Position numbers and translations under genes: made by a program | Source of the DNA: JASHVB01 sp963762885 | GTDB taxonomy: Bacteria; Pseudomonadota; Alphaproteobacteria; Acetobacterales; Acetobacteraceae | Direction: 5' to 3' | DNA length: 64,000 bases | NCBI GenBank assembly: GCA_963762885.1 | Contig: CAVXNH010000053.1 | Location: forward strand, 1 to 64,000 | In this document: piece by piece, positions 1 through 9,685 of the stretch | Position numbering within the stretch: position 1 is the first letter of the stretch | How the letters are laid out: each line of letters starts with the position of its first letter | The notes under the pieces: generated by a model | Seen by the model: the letters and a program-made list of their open reading frames with translations, nothing else | What the model was told of the DNA's origin: nothing | The model's database searches: none

Positions 1-278
1 CGAAGATCGGCCTGCCGGTATCCGTGTTCGTCGAAGTGGAAACCGCCGACCATTCCGGCGAATGGCTGGAGCGCTTCGCCAACGTGATCGGCAGCATGCC
101 GGAGATCGTCAACGCCTGGCGCATGAGCGGCGACGTGGACTACCTGCTGCACGTCGTCGTGCCGGACATCGCCGCCTACGACGATTTCTATCGCCGCCTG
201 ATCGGTCAGGTAAAGCTGCGCAACGTCAGCAGCCGGTTCAGCATGGAACGGCTAAAGGCAGCGCCGCTACCGGTGTAG
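1..278 (+). CDS. Lrp/AsnC family transcriptional regulator, C-terminal part (5' end outside window)
   Basis: The gene is open from the left edge of the window, so only about the last 92 codons are present. They correspond to the ligand-sensing RAM domain of Lrp/AsnC regulators. Family-typical stretches are visible: MPEIVNAWRMSGDVDYLL, then VVVPDIAAYDDFYRRLIG, and an ending VSSRFSMERLKAAPLPV. The DNA-binding helix-turn-helix half lies upstream of the window. Proteins of this family form octamers or hexadecamers and bind amino acids or related metabolites. Which genes it controls cannot be read here; the next gene in the same direction, an oxygenase-like protein, begins 52 bp downstream. Confidence 0.88.
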   Translation, partial: KIGLPVSVFVEVETADHSGEWLERFANVIGSMPEIVNAWRMSGDVDYLLHVVVPDIAAYDDFYRRLIGQVKLRNVSSRFSMERLKAAPLPV

Positions 279-329
279 GAGGGTCCCGGCGGCATTGTGC
301 GGCGCAGCGGAACCCCATAGCATCGCTGG

Positions 330-1289
330 ATGCAGATGACCCTGACACCCGCATCCATGATCCCCGTCGTCGACCTGGGACCGTTCCTGGCCGGGGCGCC
401 CGGCGCATGCGAAGCGACCGCCGCCGAACTGCGCATCGTCTGCGAGACGATCGGCTTCTTCACCATCGTCAACCACGGTGTGCCGGCCGAACTGATCGAA
501 GCCACCTTCGCCGAGGCGGCACGCTTCCACGCCCAGCCGATCGAAGCGAAGCTGCGGGTGAAGGCCAACGCGGTGATGCAGGGCTACCTGCCGCTGCGCG
601 GCAGCACCAGCCGCGCCTCCAACCTCATCACGGCGACGAAGCCGAACGAGAACGAGGCGTTCTTCATCAAGCGCAGCGGCGACGATTGCGGCGCGGCGGA
701 CCGCTGGCCCTCGGATCTGCCCGGGTTCCGCGAGGCAACGCTGCGCTACTACGACGCGATGGACGCGCTGGCACAGAGTTTGATGCCGCTTTATGCGCGG
801 GCGCTCGATCTGCCAGCGGACTATTTCGCAACGCTATGCGATCGGCCGCTGAGCAGCCTGCGCCTGACGCATTATCCGCCGGCGCGGTATGGCGCGGACG
901 AATATGGTCTCGCGCCGCACACCAACTCGACTTTCCTGACGCTGCTGGCGCAGAACAAGGTGCCGGGGCTGCAGATCCGTGCTTCCGATGGCACGTGGTT
1001 CGATGCCGACGTTGTGCCCAACGGCTTCGTGGTCAATACCGGGGACGTGCTGCATCGCTGGAGCAACGGCCGGTTCCTCTCCACGCCGCATCGGGCGTTC
1101 AACCTGTCGTCGGGGCCGCGCTACGCCATCCCGTATTTCTTCCATCCCAACCCGGATACGATGATCGACTGCCTGCCCACCTGCCGCATCGCAGGTGAGG
1201 CGCCACGCTTCGAGGCAATGACCGCCGGGGACTACCTGGCATGGTTCCGCGGCCGCAACTACGACCATATCCGCAACGCCGCCGCCTGA
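330..1289 (+). CDS. Isopenicillin-N-synthase-like 2-oxoglutarate/Fe(II) oxygenase family protein with altered metal-site motif
   Basis: A 319-residue protein of the 2OG-Fe(II) oxygenase superfamily. The N-terminal DIOX_N-like part (IPVVDLGPFL, FFTIVNHGVP) is followed by the jelly-roll core. The metal motif normally reads HxD...H. Here the first part is His197-Thr198-Asn199 (APHTNSTFLTLL) and the distal histidine is His254 (STPHRA), so the usual acidic ligand is replaced by Asn. The 2OG-binding RxS motif reads RYA (264-266). Length and fold signatures are otherwise complete. Either this is a subfamily with a modified centre or the protein is not a conventional oxygenase; the substrate is unknown. 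It lies between the Lrp-type regulator and a peptide-type binding protein on the same strand. Confidence 0.85.
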   Translation: MQMTLTPASMIPVVDLGPFLAGAPGACEATAAELRIVCETIGFFTIVNHGVPAELIEATFAEAARFHAQPIEAKLRVKANAVMQGYLPLRGSTSRASNLITATKPNENEAFFIKRSGDDCGAADRWPSDLPGFREATLRYYDAMDALAQSLMPLYARALDLPADYFATLCDRPLSSLRLTHYPPARYGADEYGLAPHTNSTFLTLLAQNKVPGLQIRASDGTWFDADVVPNGFVVNTGDVLHRWSNGRFLSTPHRAFNLSSGPRYAIPYFFHPNPDTMIDCLPTCRIAGEAPRFEAMTAGDYLAWFRGRNYDHIRNAAA

Positions 1290-1378
1290 GAGCAACGAAA
1301 AGACCGAACGGGTCGGGACCGTCCATCCACTACGCGGCGCCGCGCAACGGCGTGCCGCGCGACCGATGGAGACGGTGC

Positions 1379-2962
1379 ATGAAACTGTCTGCGCTTGTCG
1401 GCTGGTTGGGCCTTTTCCTTCTGTTATCTGTGCCGGACATCGCCCGCGCGGATGACAGCGTGTTGCGGGTTTCGCTGAACACGGAACTCCAGGTGCTCGA
1501 CCCGGTCGTTACCACCATCAACGCGACGCGTGTCTTCGCCTATGTGGTGTTCGACGAACTGGTCGGCATCGACAACGAAGGCCGCTACCACCCGCAGATG
1601 CTGGCGGGGTGGGACATCAGCGAAGACCGGCTGAGCTACACGTTCCATCTCCGAGACGGATTGCTCTGGAGCGACGGCACGCCGGTCACCGCCGGTGATT
1701 GCGTCGCCTCGATCCGCCGCTGGGCGAAACGCGAGGGATTCGGCCAGCAGCTTATGGCGGCGACACAGGACTTTCGCGTGGTGGACACGAAGACCTTCGA
1801 ACTGCATTTGAACCGCCCGTTCGGTTTCGTCATCGAGGCGCTGGGCAAGCCGGGCAACCTGGTGCCGGTGATGATGCCGGCGCGTCTGGCCAGCCTGGAC
1901 GCCAACAAGGCGGTGCCGGAGGTCGTCGGCTCGGGCCCGTTCCTGTTCCATCGGAACGAGTGGCGGCCGGGAGAGCACGCGGTGTTCTATCGCAACCCAA
2001 ACTACCACCCGCGTGAGGAACCGGCGGATGGCTTGTCCGGCGGCAAGCTGGTGCATTTCGATCGCGTCGAGCTGATCAGCGTGCCCGACCAGGCGACGCG
2101 CGTAGCCGCGCTGCAAACCGGCGAAGTCGATCTGCTGGAGGTCGTGCCGTTCGACTTCATCGACGTACTGCGGCGCGATGCCAACATCACCATCCCGTCG
2201 CAGCACGGGGTGCAGCAGATGATGTCGATTATCGCGATCAATCACGTGCAGCCGCCGTTCAACAACCTGCTGATAAGGCAGGCGCTGCAAGCCGCGATCG
2301 GGCAGGAGGACATCATGGCGTCGCTGGGTCTGCCGGCCGACATGTATCTGCGGCACTGCAAGTCGATCTATATGTGCGACTCGCCCGATGCCTCCGATGC
2401 TGGCACCGAGGTGTACCGTGACGCCGGGATCGACCATGCCAAGGAATTGTTGCACGAGGCGGGTTATAACAACGAGCCGGTGGTGCTGCTGCACTCCGCC
2501 AGTTCGGCGTTGCTGAATCCGACGGGGTTGGTGATCGCCGACCAGATGCGCAAGGCGGGGTTCAACGTCGATGTGCGATCCTCGGACTTTGCCACGGTGG
2601 CGCAGCGGCGCAACAGCCGGGCTCCGGTCGCGGAAGGCGGATGGAGCATCACGCCAATCGTGTGGAACGGCATCGATCTGGTAAATCCGCTGTCGGACCC
2701 GGCGGTCTCCAATAACTGCAACGAGCACAATCCGGGTTGGTATTGCGACACGGCGTTGACCGACCTGCTGCGCCGCTATTCGGAGGCAGTGACGCCGGAA
2801 CAGCGGCGTGACCTGGCGGCGCAAATCCAGGCGGCGTTCCATCGCAACGTCAACTACGTACTCGGCGGACAGTTCTCCGCACCGATGGCTTACCGGTCCG
2901 ATCTGCGCGGTATGATTCCGTTCGCGTTCCCGGTGTTCTGGAATGTACAGCGGCAGCTGTAG
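1379..2962 (+). CDS. ABC transporter substrate-binding protein, family 5 (peptide/opine/nickel type)
   Basis: The ATG at 1379 gives a 527-residue periplasmic protein with a clear signal peptide (basic MKLSALVGW, hydrophobic core, cleavage after SVPDIARA). Family SBP_bac_5 features are in canonical order: LDPVVTTINATRVFAYVVFDELV near the start, then YTFHLRDGLLWSDGTPVTAGDC, the middle LLIRQALQAAI region, and a C-terminal lobe ending near residue 527. Such proteins deliver di- or oligopeptides, or other solutes, to a DppBC-type permease. No permease or ATPase gene is adjacent, so this is an orphan binding protein, and its partner could be the dpp-type operon at 25-31 kb. An upstream in-frame start at 1241 would place untypical sequence before the signal peptide and was rejected. 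Confidence 0.9.
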   Translation: MKLSALVGWLGLFLLLSVPDIARADDSVLRVSLNTELQVLDPVVTTINATRVFAYVVFDELVGIDNEGRYHPQMLAGWDISEDRLSYTFHLRDGLLWSDGTPVTAGDCVASIRRWAKREGFGQQLMAATQDFRVVDTKTFELHLNRPFGFVIEALGKPGNLVPVMMPARLASLDANKAVPEVVGSGPFLFHRNEWRPGEHAVFYRNPNYHPREEPADGLSGGKLVHFDRVELISVPDQATRVAALQTGEVDLLEVVPFDFIDVLRRDANITIPSQHGVQQMMSIIAINHVQPPFNNLLIRQALQAAIGQEDIMASLGLPADMYLRHCKSIYMCDSPDASDAGTEVYRDAGIDHAKELLHEAGYNNEPVVLLHSASSALLNPTGLVIADQMRKAGFNVDVRSSDFATVAQRRNSRAPVAEGGWSITPIVWNGIDLVNPLSDPAVSNNCNEHNPGWYCDTALTDLLRRYSEAVTPEQRRDLAAQIQAAFHRNVNYVLGGQFSAPMAYRSDLRGMIPFAFPVFWNVQRQL

Positions 2963-3004
2963 GCTTGGCCCGCTTTGTCATCGCGAGGCGCGCGCTACCT
3001 GTGC

Positions 3005-3097
3005 TTGCGAGGCGCGCAGCGCCGAACCAATCCCCCGCCTGACGAACCATCTGTAGCTCGTCAGGCGGGAATTGCTTCGGCGCCGCGCACCTCGCAA
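3005..3097. repeat. Imperfect inverted repeat (intergenic palindromic element)
   Basis: The left arm begins TTGCGAGGCGCGCAGCGCC and the right arm ends with its near-complement GCGCACCTCGCAA. The arms are about 40 bp, separated by a loop of about 12 bp around 3046-3057. It lies in the 508-bp gap after the binding-protein gene and resembles the TTGCGAGSGAAGC repeats seen again near 11.4 and 16.7 kb. It may form a hairpin in RNA or ssDNA. Confidence 0.75.
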
Positions 3098-3262
3098 TGA
3101 CAGGTGGTACCAGCAGTCAACTCGCAACGACCGGCTGTCGGCCGAACGCGCCGACACCGTGTCGCTGCCATTCGCGGCATGCTGTCGAGCCGACACGCAT
3201 TGGTGTCGTGACCCTGACGCCTCGATACTGTTTCCGCCACGCTTGCAACACCATCGTGATAC

Positions 3263-3360
3263 GTCAGTCCGCAAGCAGATGCACCACAAAGACACGAAGG
3301 CACGAAGTTCTTAATCTTCGTGCCTTTGTGTCTTTGTGGTGAAACTGCTTGCGGACTGAC
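3263..3360. repeat. Long near-perfect palindrome (arms about 46 bp)
   Basis: Left arm 3263-3308 begins GTCAGTCCGCAAGCAG; right arm 3315-3360 ends with the exact complement CTGCTTGCGGACTGAC. The inner arm, GCACCACAAAGACACGAAG and onward, is mirrored by CTTTGTGTCTTTGTGGTG. The central loop is about 6-8 nt. It occupies the gap before the ThDP-enzyme gene. The structure is far longer than a rho-independent terminator and looks like a dispersed palindromic element, comparable to the one at 9.7 kb. Confidence 0.9.
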
Positions 3361-3470
3361 AGCGGCCACGGTCGAAGCGGGAGCGACGCCGGGAATTCGC
3401 GTCGCGTTCAACTCTGGCCTTCCTGCCCCGGACGGGTTAGCCGTTGCGCAACAACGAGGAGTCCCCCGCC

Positions 3471-5013
3471 ATGAACGGCGCCGAAAGCCTGGTCCACACC
3501 CTCCTGCGCAGCGGGGTCGATACCTGCTTCTCCAACCCCGGCACATCGGAGATGCATTTCGTCGCCGCGCTCGACCGCGTGCCCGGCATGCGTTGCGTGC
3601 TCGGGCTGTTCGAGGGCGTGGTAACCGGGGCGGCCGACGGCTACGCCCGCATGGCCGGCAAGCCGGCGGCGACGCTGCTGCATTGCGGGCCGGGTTTGGC
3701 GAACGGCCTGGCCAACCTGCACAACGCACGCCGCGCCAACACACCGATCGTCAACATCCCGGGCGACCAGGCGACCTACCACCGCCCGCTCGACGCCCCG
3801 CTGACCGCAGACACCGAGGGCTGGGCGCGCGGCGTCTCCGGTTGGGTGCGCACCGCCACCTCGTCGCGCACAGTCGGCGTGGATGCCGCCATGGCAGTGC
3901 AAGCGGCGCGCACCTCGCCCGGTCAGATCGCCACGCTGATCCTGCCGTCCGACACGTCGTGGGACGAGGGTGGCGTGGTGGGCGAACCGCTGCCCGTGCC
4001 CGCCGCGCCAACCAGCGCGCCGAGCCAGATCGACGAAGCCGCCGCCATCCTCCGCCGCGGCGGCGCCGGCGTGCTGTTGTTGCTGAGCGGCCCTGGACTT
4101 TCGGAGGAAGGCCTGGCCTACGCCCACCGCATCGCGGCGCATACCGGATGCCGGCTGATGGCGGGCGGTTCCAACGCCCGGACGGCGCGCGGCCAAGGCC
4201 GCATCCCGGTGGATCGCGTGCCCTACGTTGTGGACGTCGCGGTGAAGGCTCTGGCCGGCACGAAGCACCTGATCCTGGCCGGGGCGAAAAGGCCCGTCAC
4301 GTTCTTTGCCTATCCGGGCAAGGTGCAGACCTCGGTGCCGCCGGACGCCGACCTGCACGTGCTGGCACGGCCGGAACAGGACATCGTCGATGCGCTGGGA
4401 CGGCTGGCCGAAGCGGTGGGTGCGCCGAAGGTGGCGAAGCCGGATAACGGCCCGAGGCCCGAGGTCGGCCGCGGCGCGCTGACGCCTGAAGTCCGTTGCC
4501 AGCACTGTCGGTGCCCTGATGCCGGACGGTGCGGTGATCGCCGACGAATCGGTGACGTTCGGGCGCGGTTTCTTCCCGCTGACCAAGGCGGCACCGCCGC
4601 ATGACTGGCTGAACGTGACCGGCGGCGCGATCGGCGGCGGCCCTCCGCTGGCCACGGGCGCCGCGATCGGAGCGCCCGGGCGGCGGGTGATCAACCTGCA
4701 AGCGGACGGCTCGGCGATGTACACGGTCCAGGCGCTATGGACGCAAGCCCGGGAAAAACTCGACGTCACGACGGTACTGCTGTCGAACCGGAAATATCAG
4801 ATCCTGATCGGCGAATTGGCCAATGTCGGGGCCAATCCGGGGCGCACGGCGATGGACATGCTCGACCTGGGCAACCCCGACATCAACTGGCCGCAACTTG
4901 CCGGATCGATGGGCGTAGAGGGCGCGCGGGCCGAGAACGCCGAGACGTTCAACGATCTGTTGCGGCATTCGCTCAGCCGTTCCGGGCCGTTCCTGATCGA
5001 ACTGGTAATCTGA
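3471..5013 (+). pseudogene. Thiamine-diphosphate enzyme, acetolactate synthase large-subunit-like, frameshifted
   Basis: Frame one, from the ATG at 3471, encodes the PYR-binding and central domains: SNPGTSEMHFVAAL, then the catalytic glutamate region GLFEGVVTGAADGYARM with Glu48, and the central FAD-type domain. Near 4489-4492 (GAAGTCCGTTGCC) the frame moves by one base. The second frame continues with STVGALMPDGAVIADESVTF and the ThDP-binding domain (LQADGSAMYTVQALW, then SNRKYQI). One extra G would restore a single reading frame of about 514 residues, the usual family length. The sequence resembles the acetolactate synthase-like branch (decarboxylases and carboligases); the true substrate is unknown. 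The gene may be a recent pseudogene or carry a sequence error. Confidence 0.83.
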
Positions 5014-5123
5014 AGAGCAAAAGCTCTCCCGTCTGCAGCGGGAGGGGTCGAGCGCGCAACGCGCCGAGGATGATGGTGATCCCGTAGGCACGCTGAATTA
5101 TTGCTGCTCGCACCGAACGCTGG

Positions 5124-6197
5124 CTATGGAGCGACCCGGTCACCCTCACCCGCCGCTTCGCGGCGACCTCTCCCGCGCACAGCAGGGGAGAGGTTTTCTA
5201 CGATCGGCTGCTCGGCAGCCGCGTAACGCCGCGCCATCCAGGCGCAGACGAGAACCTGCATCGGATAATACAGCATGATCGGCAGCAGGATCGGCCCGAT
5301 CGCCGCGCCGGACACCAATGCGTTGGCGATCGGCACGCCGCTCACCAGGGATTTCTGCGATCCACAGAACACCAGCGCGGCCTCGTCGCTGCGGTCGAAG
5401 CCCAAGGTCCGAGCGGCGAGCAGCGTGATCAGCAGCACCAGGCCCAGCATCAGGATCATCATCAACGCCAGAACACCCAACGTCATCGGCGGTATCTCCT
5501 GCCAGATGCCGCGCACGACGGCAGCGCTGAACGCGGTGTACGCGACCAGCAGGATGGACCCACGATCGGTGACGGACAGCACCGGTCGATTGCGCTCCGC
5601 CCAACCGCCGATCCATGGCCGCAGCAGGTGCCCAGTGGTGAATGGCAACAGCAATTGCAGCAGCACCTGACCGACGCCCGTCAGGTCGACCCCTCCGCCA
5701 TGCAAATTCGACATCACACCGAACAGCAATGGCGCCAGCACAATACCGGCGATATTCGAGGCCGTCGCGGAGCAGACGGCGCCTGACACGTTGCCTCCCG
5801 CGATCGATGTCAGGGCGATCGATGACTGGACCGTCGATGGCAGCGCGCAGACGAACAACACACCCAGCCAGAGCGGGCGCGGCAGCAGGTGTGGAAACGC
5901 GATGAGCAGGCTGAGTCCGAGCAAGGGAAACACTATGAAGGTGGTCGTGCCGATGGCGCCGTGCAGCCGCCAATGGGTGAGGCCGTGCAGGATGGCATCG
6001 CGCGACAACCTGGCGCCTTGCAGGAAGAACAGCACGGCGATCGCGGCTATCCCCGCGCCATGGAACGCGTGGGCGCTGGCGCCGCGGCACGGCAGAACGG
6101 TTGCCGCCAGAACGACTGCCACCAACGACAGCACGAAGCCATCGACTGGCAGGCGGACCGAGCGGGCGCCGCGCAAGAGCAAGGACATGCCTGGCAT
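5124..6197 (-). CDS. Bile acid:sodium symporter family (SBF-like) membrane protein
   Basis: A 357-residue polytopic inner-membrane protein with about ten hydrophobic segments. Family-typical motifs include FFLQGARLSRDAI, the CALPSTVQSSIALTSIAGGN box, and the C-terminal FCGSQKSLVSGVPIANAL, which matches the SLC10A7-like (SBF_like) branch. These carriers couple transport of organic anions to Na+ or H+; the substrate is not deducible. The ATG at 6197 overlaps the TGA of the upstream small gene, and a GTG one codon earlier is possible. The last 15 or so residues (GRGRREAAGEGDRV) are encoded by an intergenic REP-type repeat, so the original stop was probably lost and the protein extended. Confidence 0.86.
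   Translation of the reverse strand: MPGMSLLLRGARSVRLPVDGFVLSLVAVVLAATVLPCRGASAHAFHGAGIAAIAVLFFLQGARLSRDAILHGLTHWRLHGAIGTTTFIVFPLLGLSLLIAFPHLLPRPLWLGVLFVCALPSTVQSSIALTSIAGGNVSGAVCSATASNIAGIVLAPLLFGVMSNLHGGGVDLTGVGQVLLQLLLPFTTGHLLRPWIGGWAERNRPVLSVTDRGSILLVAYTAFSAAVVRGIWQEIPPMTLGVLALMMILMLGLVLLITLLAARTLGFDRSDEAALVFCGSQKSLVSGVPIANALVSGAAIGPILLPIMLYYPMQVLVCAWMARRYAAAEQPIVENLSPAVRGRGRREAAGEGDRVAP
5132..5194. repeat. REP-like repeat of the CTCTCCCGCG / GAGGGTGA family
   Basis: It contains GACCCGGTCACCCTCACC followed by CTCTCCCGCGCACAGCAGGGGAGAGG, an inverted repeat. Related copies occur near 17.75-17.84, 22.5 and 29.26-29.45 kb. This copy overlaps the 3' end of the SBF-like gene. Confidence 0.7.
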
Positions 6198-6436
6198 CAC
6201 ACCGCCTCCGGCAAGCCGCGCCGTCGTGCAGTGGGCACGCGTGAGGCGCGTTCAATCGGAACCGCCAGTTCCGCCCGCACGTGAATGTCATGCAACTGCA
6301 ACGGGATCACTCCGGGCAGGCAATCGAACCGGATGCGACCATTGAGCGCCAGGGGAACTTCGGATGGCCGGTAGCGTGGTCTGCCGAGCACCATGGCGAC
6401 ACACAGAACGACCAGCGGCAGCATGATGATACTCAT
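6197..6436 (-). CDS. Small membrane-anchored hypothetical protein upstream of the SBF-like gene
   Basis: This encodes 79 residues: an N-terminal hydrophobic segment (SIIMLPLVVLCVAMVLG) followed by a polar tail rich in Arg. An AGAGGTG ribosome-binding site lies 8 nt before the ATG. Its TGA overlaps the start of the SBF-like gene, which suggests translational coupling, so a role linked to that transporter is plausible. I recognise no family. The good RBS and the overlap are the main reasons for accepting it. Confidence 0.45.
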   Translation of the reverse strand: MSIIMLPLVVLCVAMVLGRPRYRPSEVPLALNGRIRFDCLPGVIPLQLHDIHVRAELAVPIERASRVPTARRRGLPEAV

Positions 6437-6593
6437 TTGCCGGACACCTCTTATCTGTGCTGACCGTCTCCGATCTGCGTCGGGGATGACGGATTGTTAC
6501 GAGGCCCGGACAGGTAATTCGGCGGCGTCGAACGTTGCGTGACCTGCATTGCATCTGCCGCGACGGGGGCGGATGCGAACACGCTTCAGGAAC

Positions 6594-6791
6594 TCAGGGT
6601 GACAACAGAGCGTCTGGTCTTTCGCCGATCGCTCCGGCGATGGCGGCGGCCTCGGGCAACGCGCTGGCCTGTAGCAGCCATTGCAACTTTTGGTAGGTTG
6701 CGTCGGCCCGTCCCGGCATGGAAAGGATCGCCGCCATCGCTGCAAGGGTCAGCGCGATATAAGTACAATAATTGCCCGTTTCAGACGGCAT
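6594..6791 (-). CDS. Possible small secreted or anchored protein (doubtful)
   Basis: A 65-residue frame with a hydrophobic N-terminal stretch (YIALTLAAMAAILSMPGRADA) resembling a signal peptide, then a short Ala-rich helix. No family is recognised and the frame is near the size expected by chance in GC-rich DNA. It is given because it lies in an otherwise gene-free 700-bp gap. Confidence 0.22.
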   Translation of the reverse strand: MPSETGNYCTYIALTLAAMAAILSMPGRADATYQKLQWLLQASALPEAAAIAGAIGERPDALLSP

Positions 6792-7163
6792 TGCACATTC
6801 CCTTGCTCGTGCCACGATCGAAGTATGTCGGACCCTTCTGTGTTTGTCGGTGATGTGCCTCACAGCCGCCGCGCAACGAACCAGGTAGAACTGAGTTGAT
6901 CGGAAAGATCGCAAGAACGGCCAGGAACTAGGGCATGGTGCTGCCGCTTGTTTGGCTTCGGGAGCGCGGCGAGTCGGCAAGGCCGGTCCGCGTCCCGCAT
7001 GTGCCGGTAAGGCGTCAATCAGCCGCCAATCCGACCGTCAAAACTTGGCCATCTGAGCGGCCCAAACCGTCAAAAATGCACTTTCTCTGCCGGGACTTGG
7101 TTTGTTCACAGCAACGTCCGTGGCATCGACCCGCATGACTCCGGCCCGACCGGGTCGCTGACT
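6792..7163. other. Intergenic region without recognisable gene
   Basis: No convincing coding sequence, repeat or RNA gene was seen here. It presumably holds the promoter of the BTAD-type regulator that follows, whose true start may lie slightly upstream of 7164 because its frame is open before that GTG. Confidence 0.4.
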
Positions 7164-9571
7164 GTGCTCGGCCGCTTCACGTTGCGCATTGGCGATCGCG
7201 AAATCACCAGGTTGCCGCGCAAGACCCAAGCACTGGTTGCCTACCCGGCGATGCAACCCGCCCGCCGTGTGCCGCGCGAAATCCTTGCCGATTTGCTCTG
7301 GACCCAGAGCGGTTCGCAACAGGCGCGGCAAAGCCTGCGGCAAATGCTGGTCGTGCTGCGCAAAACCCCAGCCGGCGACGTCATCGGGGTCAACGCCGAG
7401 ACGATGTGGATCGAGGCCGGAGCCCTCGCCGTCGACGCCCTCGCGCTCGAAGAGCTCGCAATGTCCGCCGATCCAGCGCTGCTCTCGGACGGCGTCTCGC
7501 TCTATCGCGGCGTATTGCTGGAGGACCTTCCCGCAGTCTCACCCGGCTTCGACGAATGGGTGCTGCCGCAGCGCGCGAGGCTGGCCGGTGTCGCGGGGCA
7601 GGCACTGCGCCGGCTGGCTGCGATACAAATGGCGGCAGGCGATGACGATGCGGCCGTGCAGACCGCCGCGCACCTGGTCCGCCTGGACACGTTGGATGAG
7701 GCCGCGCACCGCCTGCTGATCGAGTGCCTTGCCCGCGCCGGCCGGCGTACCCTGGCGCTGCAGCAGTTCGAGGCCTTCGTGCGCATCCTGCAGGCGGAAC
7801 TCGGCATCACGCCTGATCCCGAGACCCTGGCGCTGGCCGATCGCATCCGCAACGGCGCCCCGGTGTCCCTGGCCAGGAACGGGCAACCGGTCCGGCAGGA
7901 CGCGGCGCCGGTCATGGACGCCACCGCAGCGGCGAGCCCCGCCACTGCGCCCGACCAGACATCCGCGGCGACGGAGAACGCTACACCGGCACGTCCCGCC
8001 GCTGGAGTGGCAAGCCCTGCCGGTGCAGCAGCACGCCTTGCCGGTGCGGCCGCAGGCCCTGGTGGTGCAGTTGCTCCGGAATCCGCGGCAATAAACCGCA
8101 CCGCAGCCTGCGAGCCCCACCGCTCCAGCCGATCGCACATCCGCCGCTTCGCACGGTGCGGCCGCGGCGAGCCTCGCCGGCACGGTGCGTGGGGCACCGG
8201 AGAACCATGCGGCGCTGGCCGGCCAGGACGCCGCAGTCGACACGGCCGGCCGGATCGGTCCAGCGGCAACGCCGGCACACGCATGGCACCGCGCGCGGGG
8301 CCGCCTCGTTTGGCTTGCCCTGGCGGTATGCGGCGTCGCCATTTTGATCGGAGTTCTCGACTACGCGGTCATCCCCACCGCCGCCGCCTGGTCTCGCGGT
8401 CGCGGCGTTGCGCAACATCTCCGGCGTCCCCGCCATGGACATCGTGGCGGCAGGCTTCGGTGACCTGCTGAAAGCGCGCCTCGCGATGCAGTACCACGTG
8501 CGGTTGATCGACAGTCCGAGCGACGTGGCGGAAACCGCCGCTTCCGGGTCCGGCCACGCCGAGCAGGACCCCGCGACACGCTACCGGCTCGAAGGCTCGG
8601 TAGCGTTCCTGACCGAGGCGGCGCAGGTCACCGTTCGGCTGACCGATGCCCGTCACGACACCGACCTCTGGGCCATCCAGTATGATCGGCCGGTGTCCGA
8701 CGCGGTGGTCATCGCCGACGATATCGCCGCGCACATCGCGCGCGCCGTCGCCAATGACTCCGACATCGTCGGCGACACGCAGCCTCCGGCTGACGCGGAT
8801 CGCCCTCGCGTCGCGCGCGAACTGGTCGCGCTGGGCCATCAGATCGACTACTATAGCTCCGCGACCATTGTACCCTCGCGAATCGTCTACCGACTGGCAT
8901 ATCAGATCGACAACGATAATGCCGATGTCATAGCACACTTGGCCAACGCTGATATCAGAGCAGCCGTTGCCAATTGGCCGATCGACCAGGCAGCGCTTGC
9001 GAGTGCCGGCACCATGCTGTTGCGTGCCACGCAGCTTGATCCGACCAACGTCCTCGCACTGTTCAACCTCTGTTTGCTCCGCCGGCTACAGGGCAATGCC
9101 CAGGACGCCATCATGCTGTGCAAGCGTGTCCTCGACCTCAATCCACGCTACCCTGGTGCCTTGCGGGAACTGGGCCACGCCGCGCTGCTGTCGGGCGACG
9201 CGGTGGGGGCGCTCACAATGTATCGGGCTGCAATCGATGCCGCCCCGTCGCTGCCGTACAACTATCTCGTGCTGAAGGGGCAGGGCGTCGCTTCGCTGGC
9301 GTTGGGCCGCCTCGATGATGCCGTCATGTATCTCCGCAAATCAGTCGCGGCGGATTTGTGGAAGGTCGATGACGCGCAGCTTTGGCTTGCCGCGGTGCTG
9401 GAGATGACTGGTCGGCACGCAGCGGCCACCCAAATGCTGGGCGAGTTCATGAGCCGACATGTCGGGCTACAGGTGGATGGCGAGTACCTGACGCTGTTGA
9501 ATGCACCGGCCTATACCGGGCTCAAACAGGAGATTCTCGTAGCACTCGCCCGCGCGGGATACGGGAAATAG
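7164..9571 (+). pseudogene. BTAD-domain regulator with transmembrane segment and TPR region, twice frameshifted
   Basis: Three consecutive frames together encode one protein of roughly 800 residues. Frame one (7164 to about 8095) has a degenerate winged-helix N-terminus (TVLGRFTLRIGDREITRLPR) and a bacterial transcriptional activator domain (LYRGVLLEDLP; ARAGRRTLALQQFEAF), then an Ala/Pro linker. A +1 shift near 8090-8110 leads into a linker and membrane segment (LVWLALAVCGVAILIGVL). A second +1 shift near 8380-8395 leads to an FlgO-like domain (AALRNISGVPAMDIVAAGF) and TPRs (CKRVLDLNPRYPGALRELG). The architecture matches SARP-like signalling proteins that carry a C-terminal sensory or TPR half. 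Two clean insertions in an otherwise conserved protein suggest either recent inactivation or sequence error. Confidence 0.78.
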
Positions 9572-9685
9572 GAATGCGCCCACGTCGTCATACAGATGGA
9601 GGTCGGCACCGGCAGCCGCAGATGAACTGCGCATGCGCTGGCTTGGCGATTGCCGCATATCCGTCAGGAGTTGGGCAGAAAGAAA

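Noticed and set aside
1424..2842. Long minus-strand open frame opposite the peptide-type binding protein
   Set aside because: The plus strand has a signal peptide and full family motifs. The antisense frame is Arg/His-rich with no motif, as expected from GC-rich codon bias.
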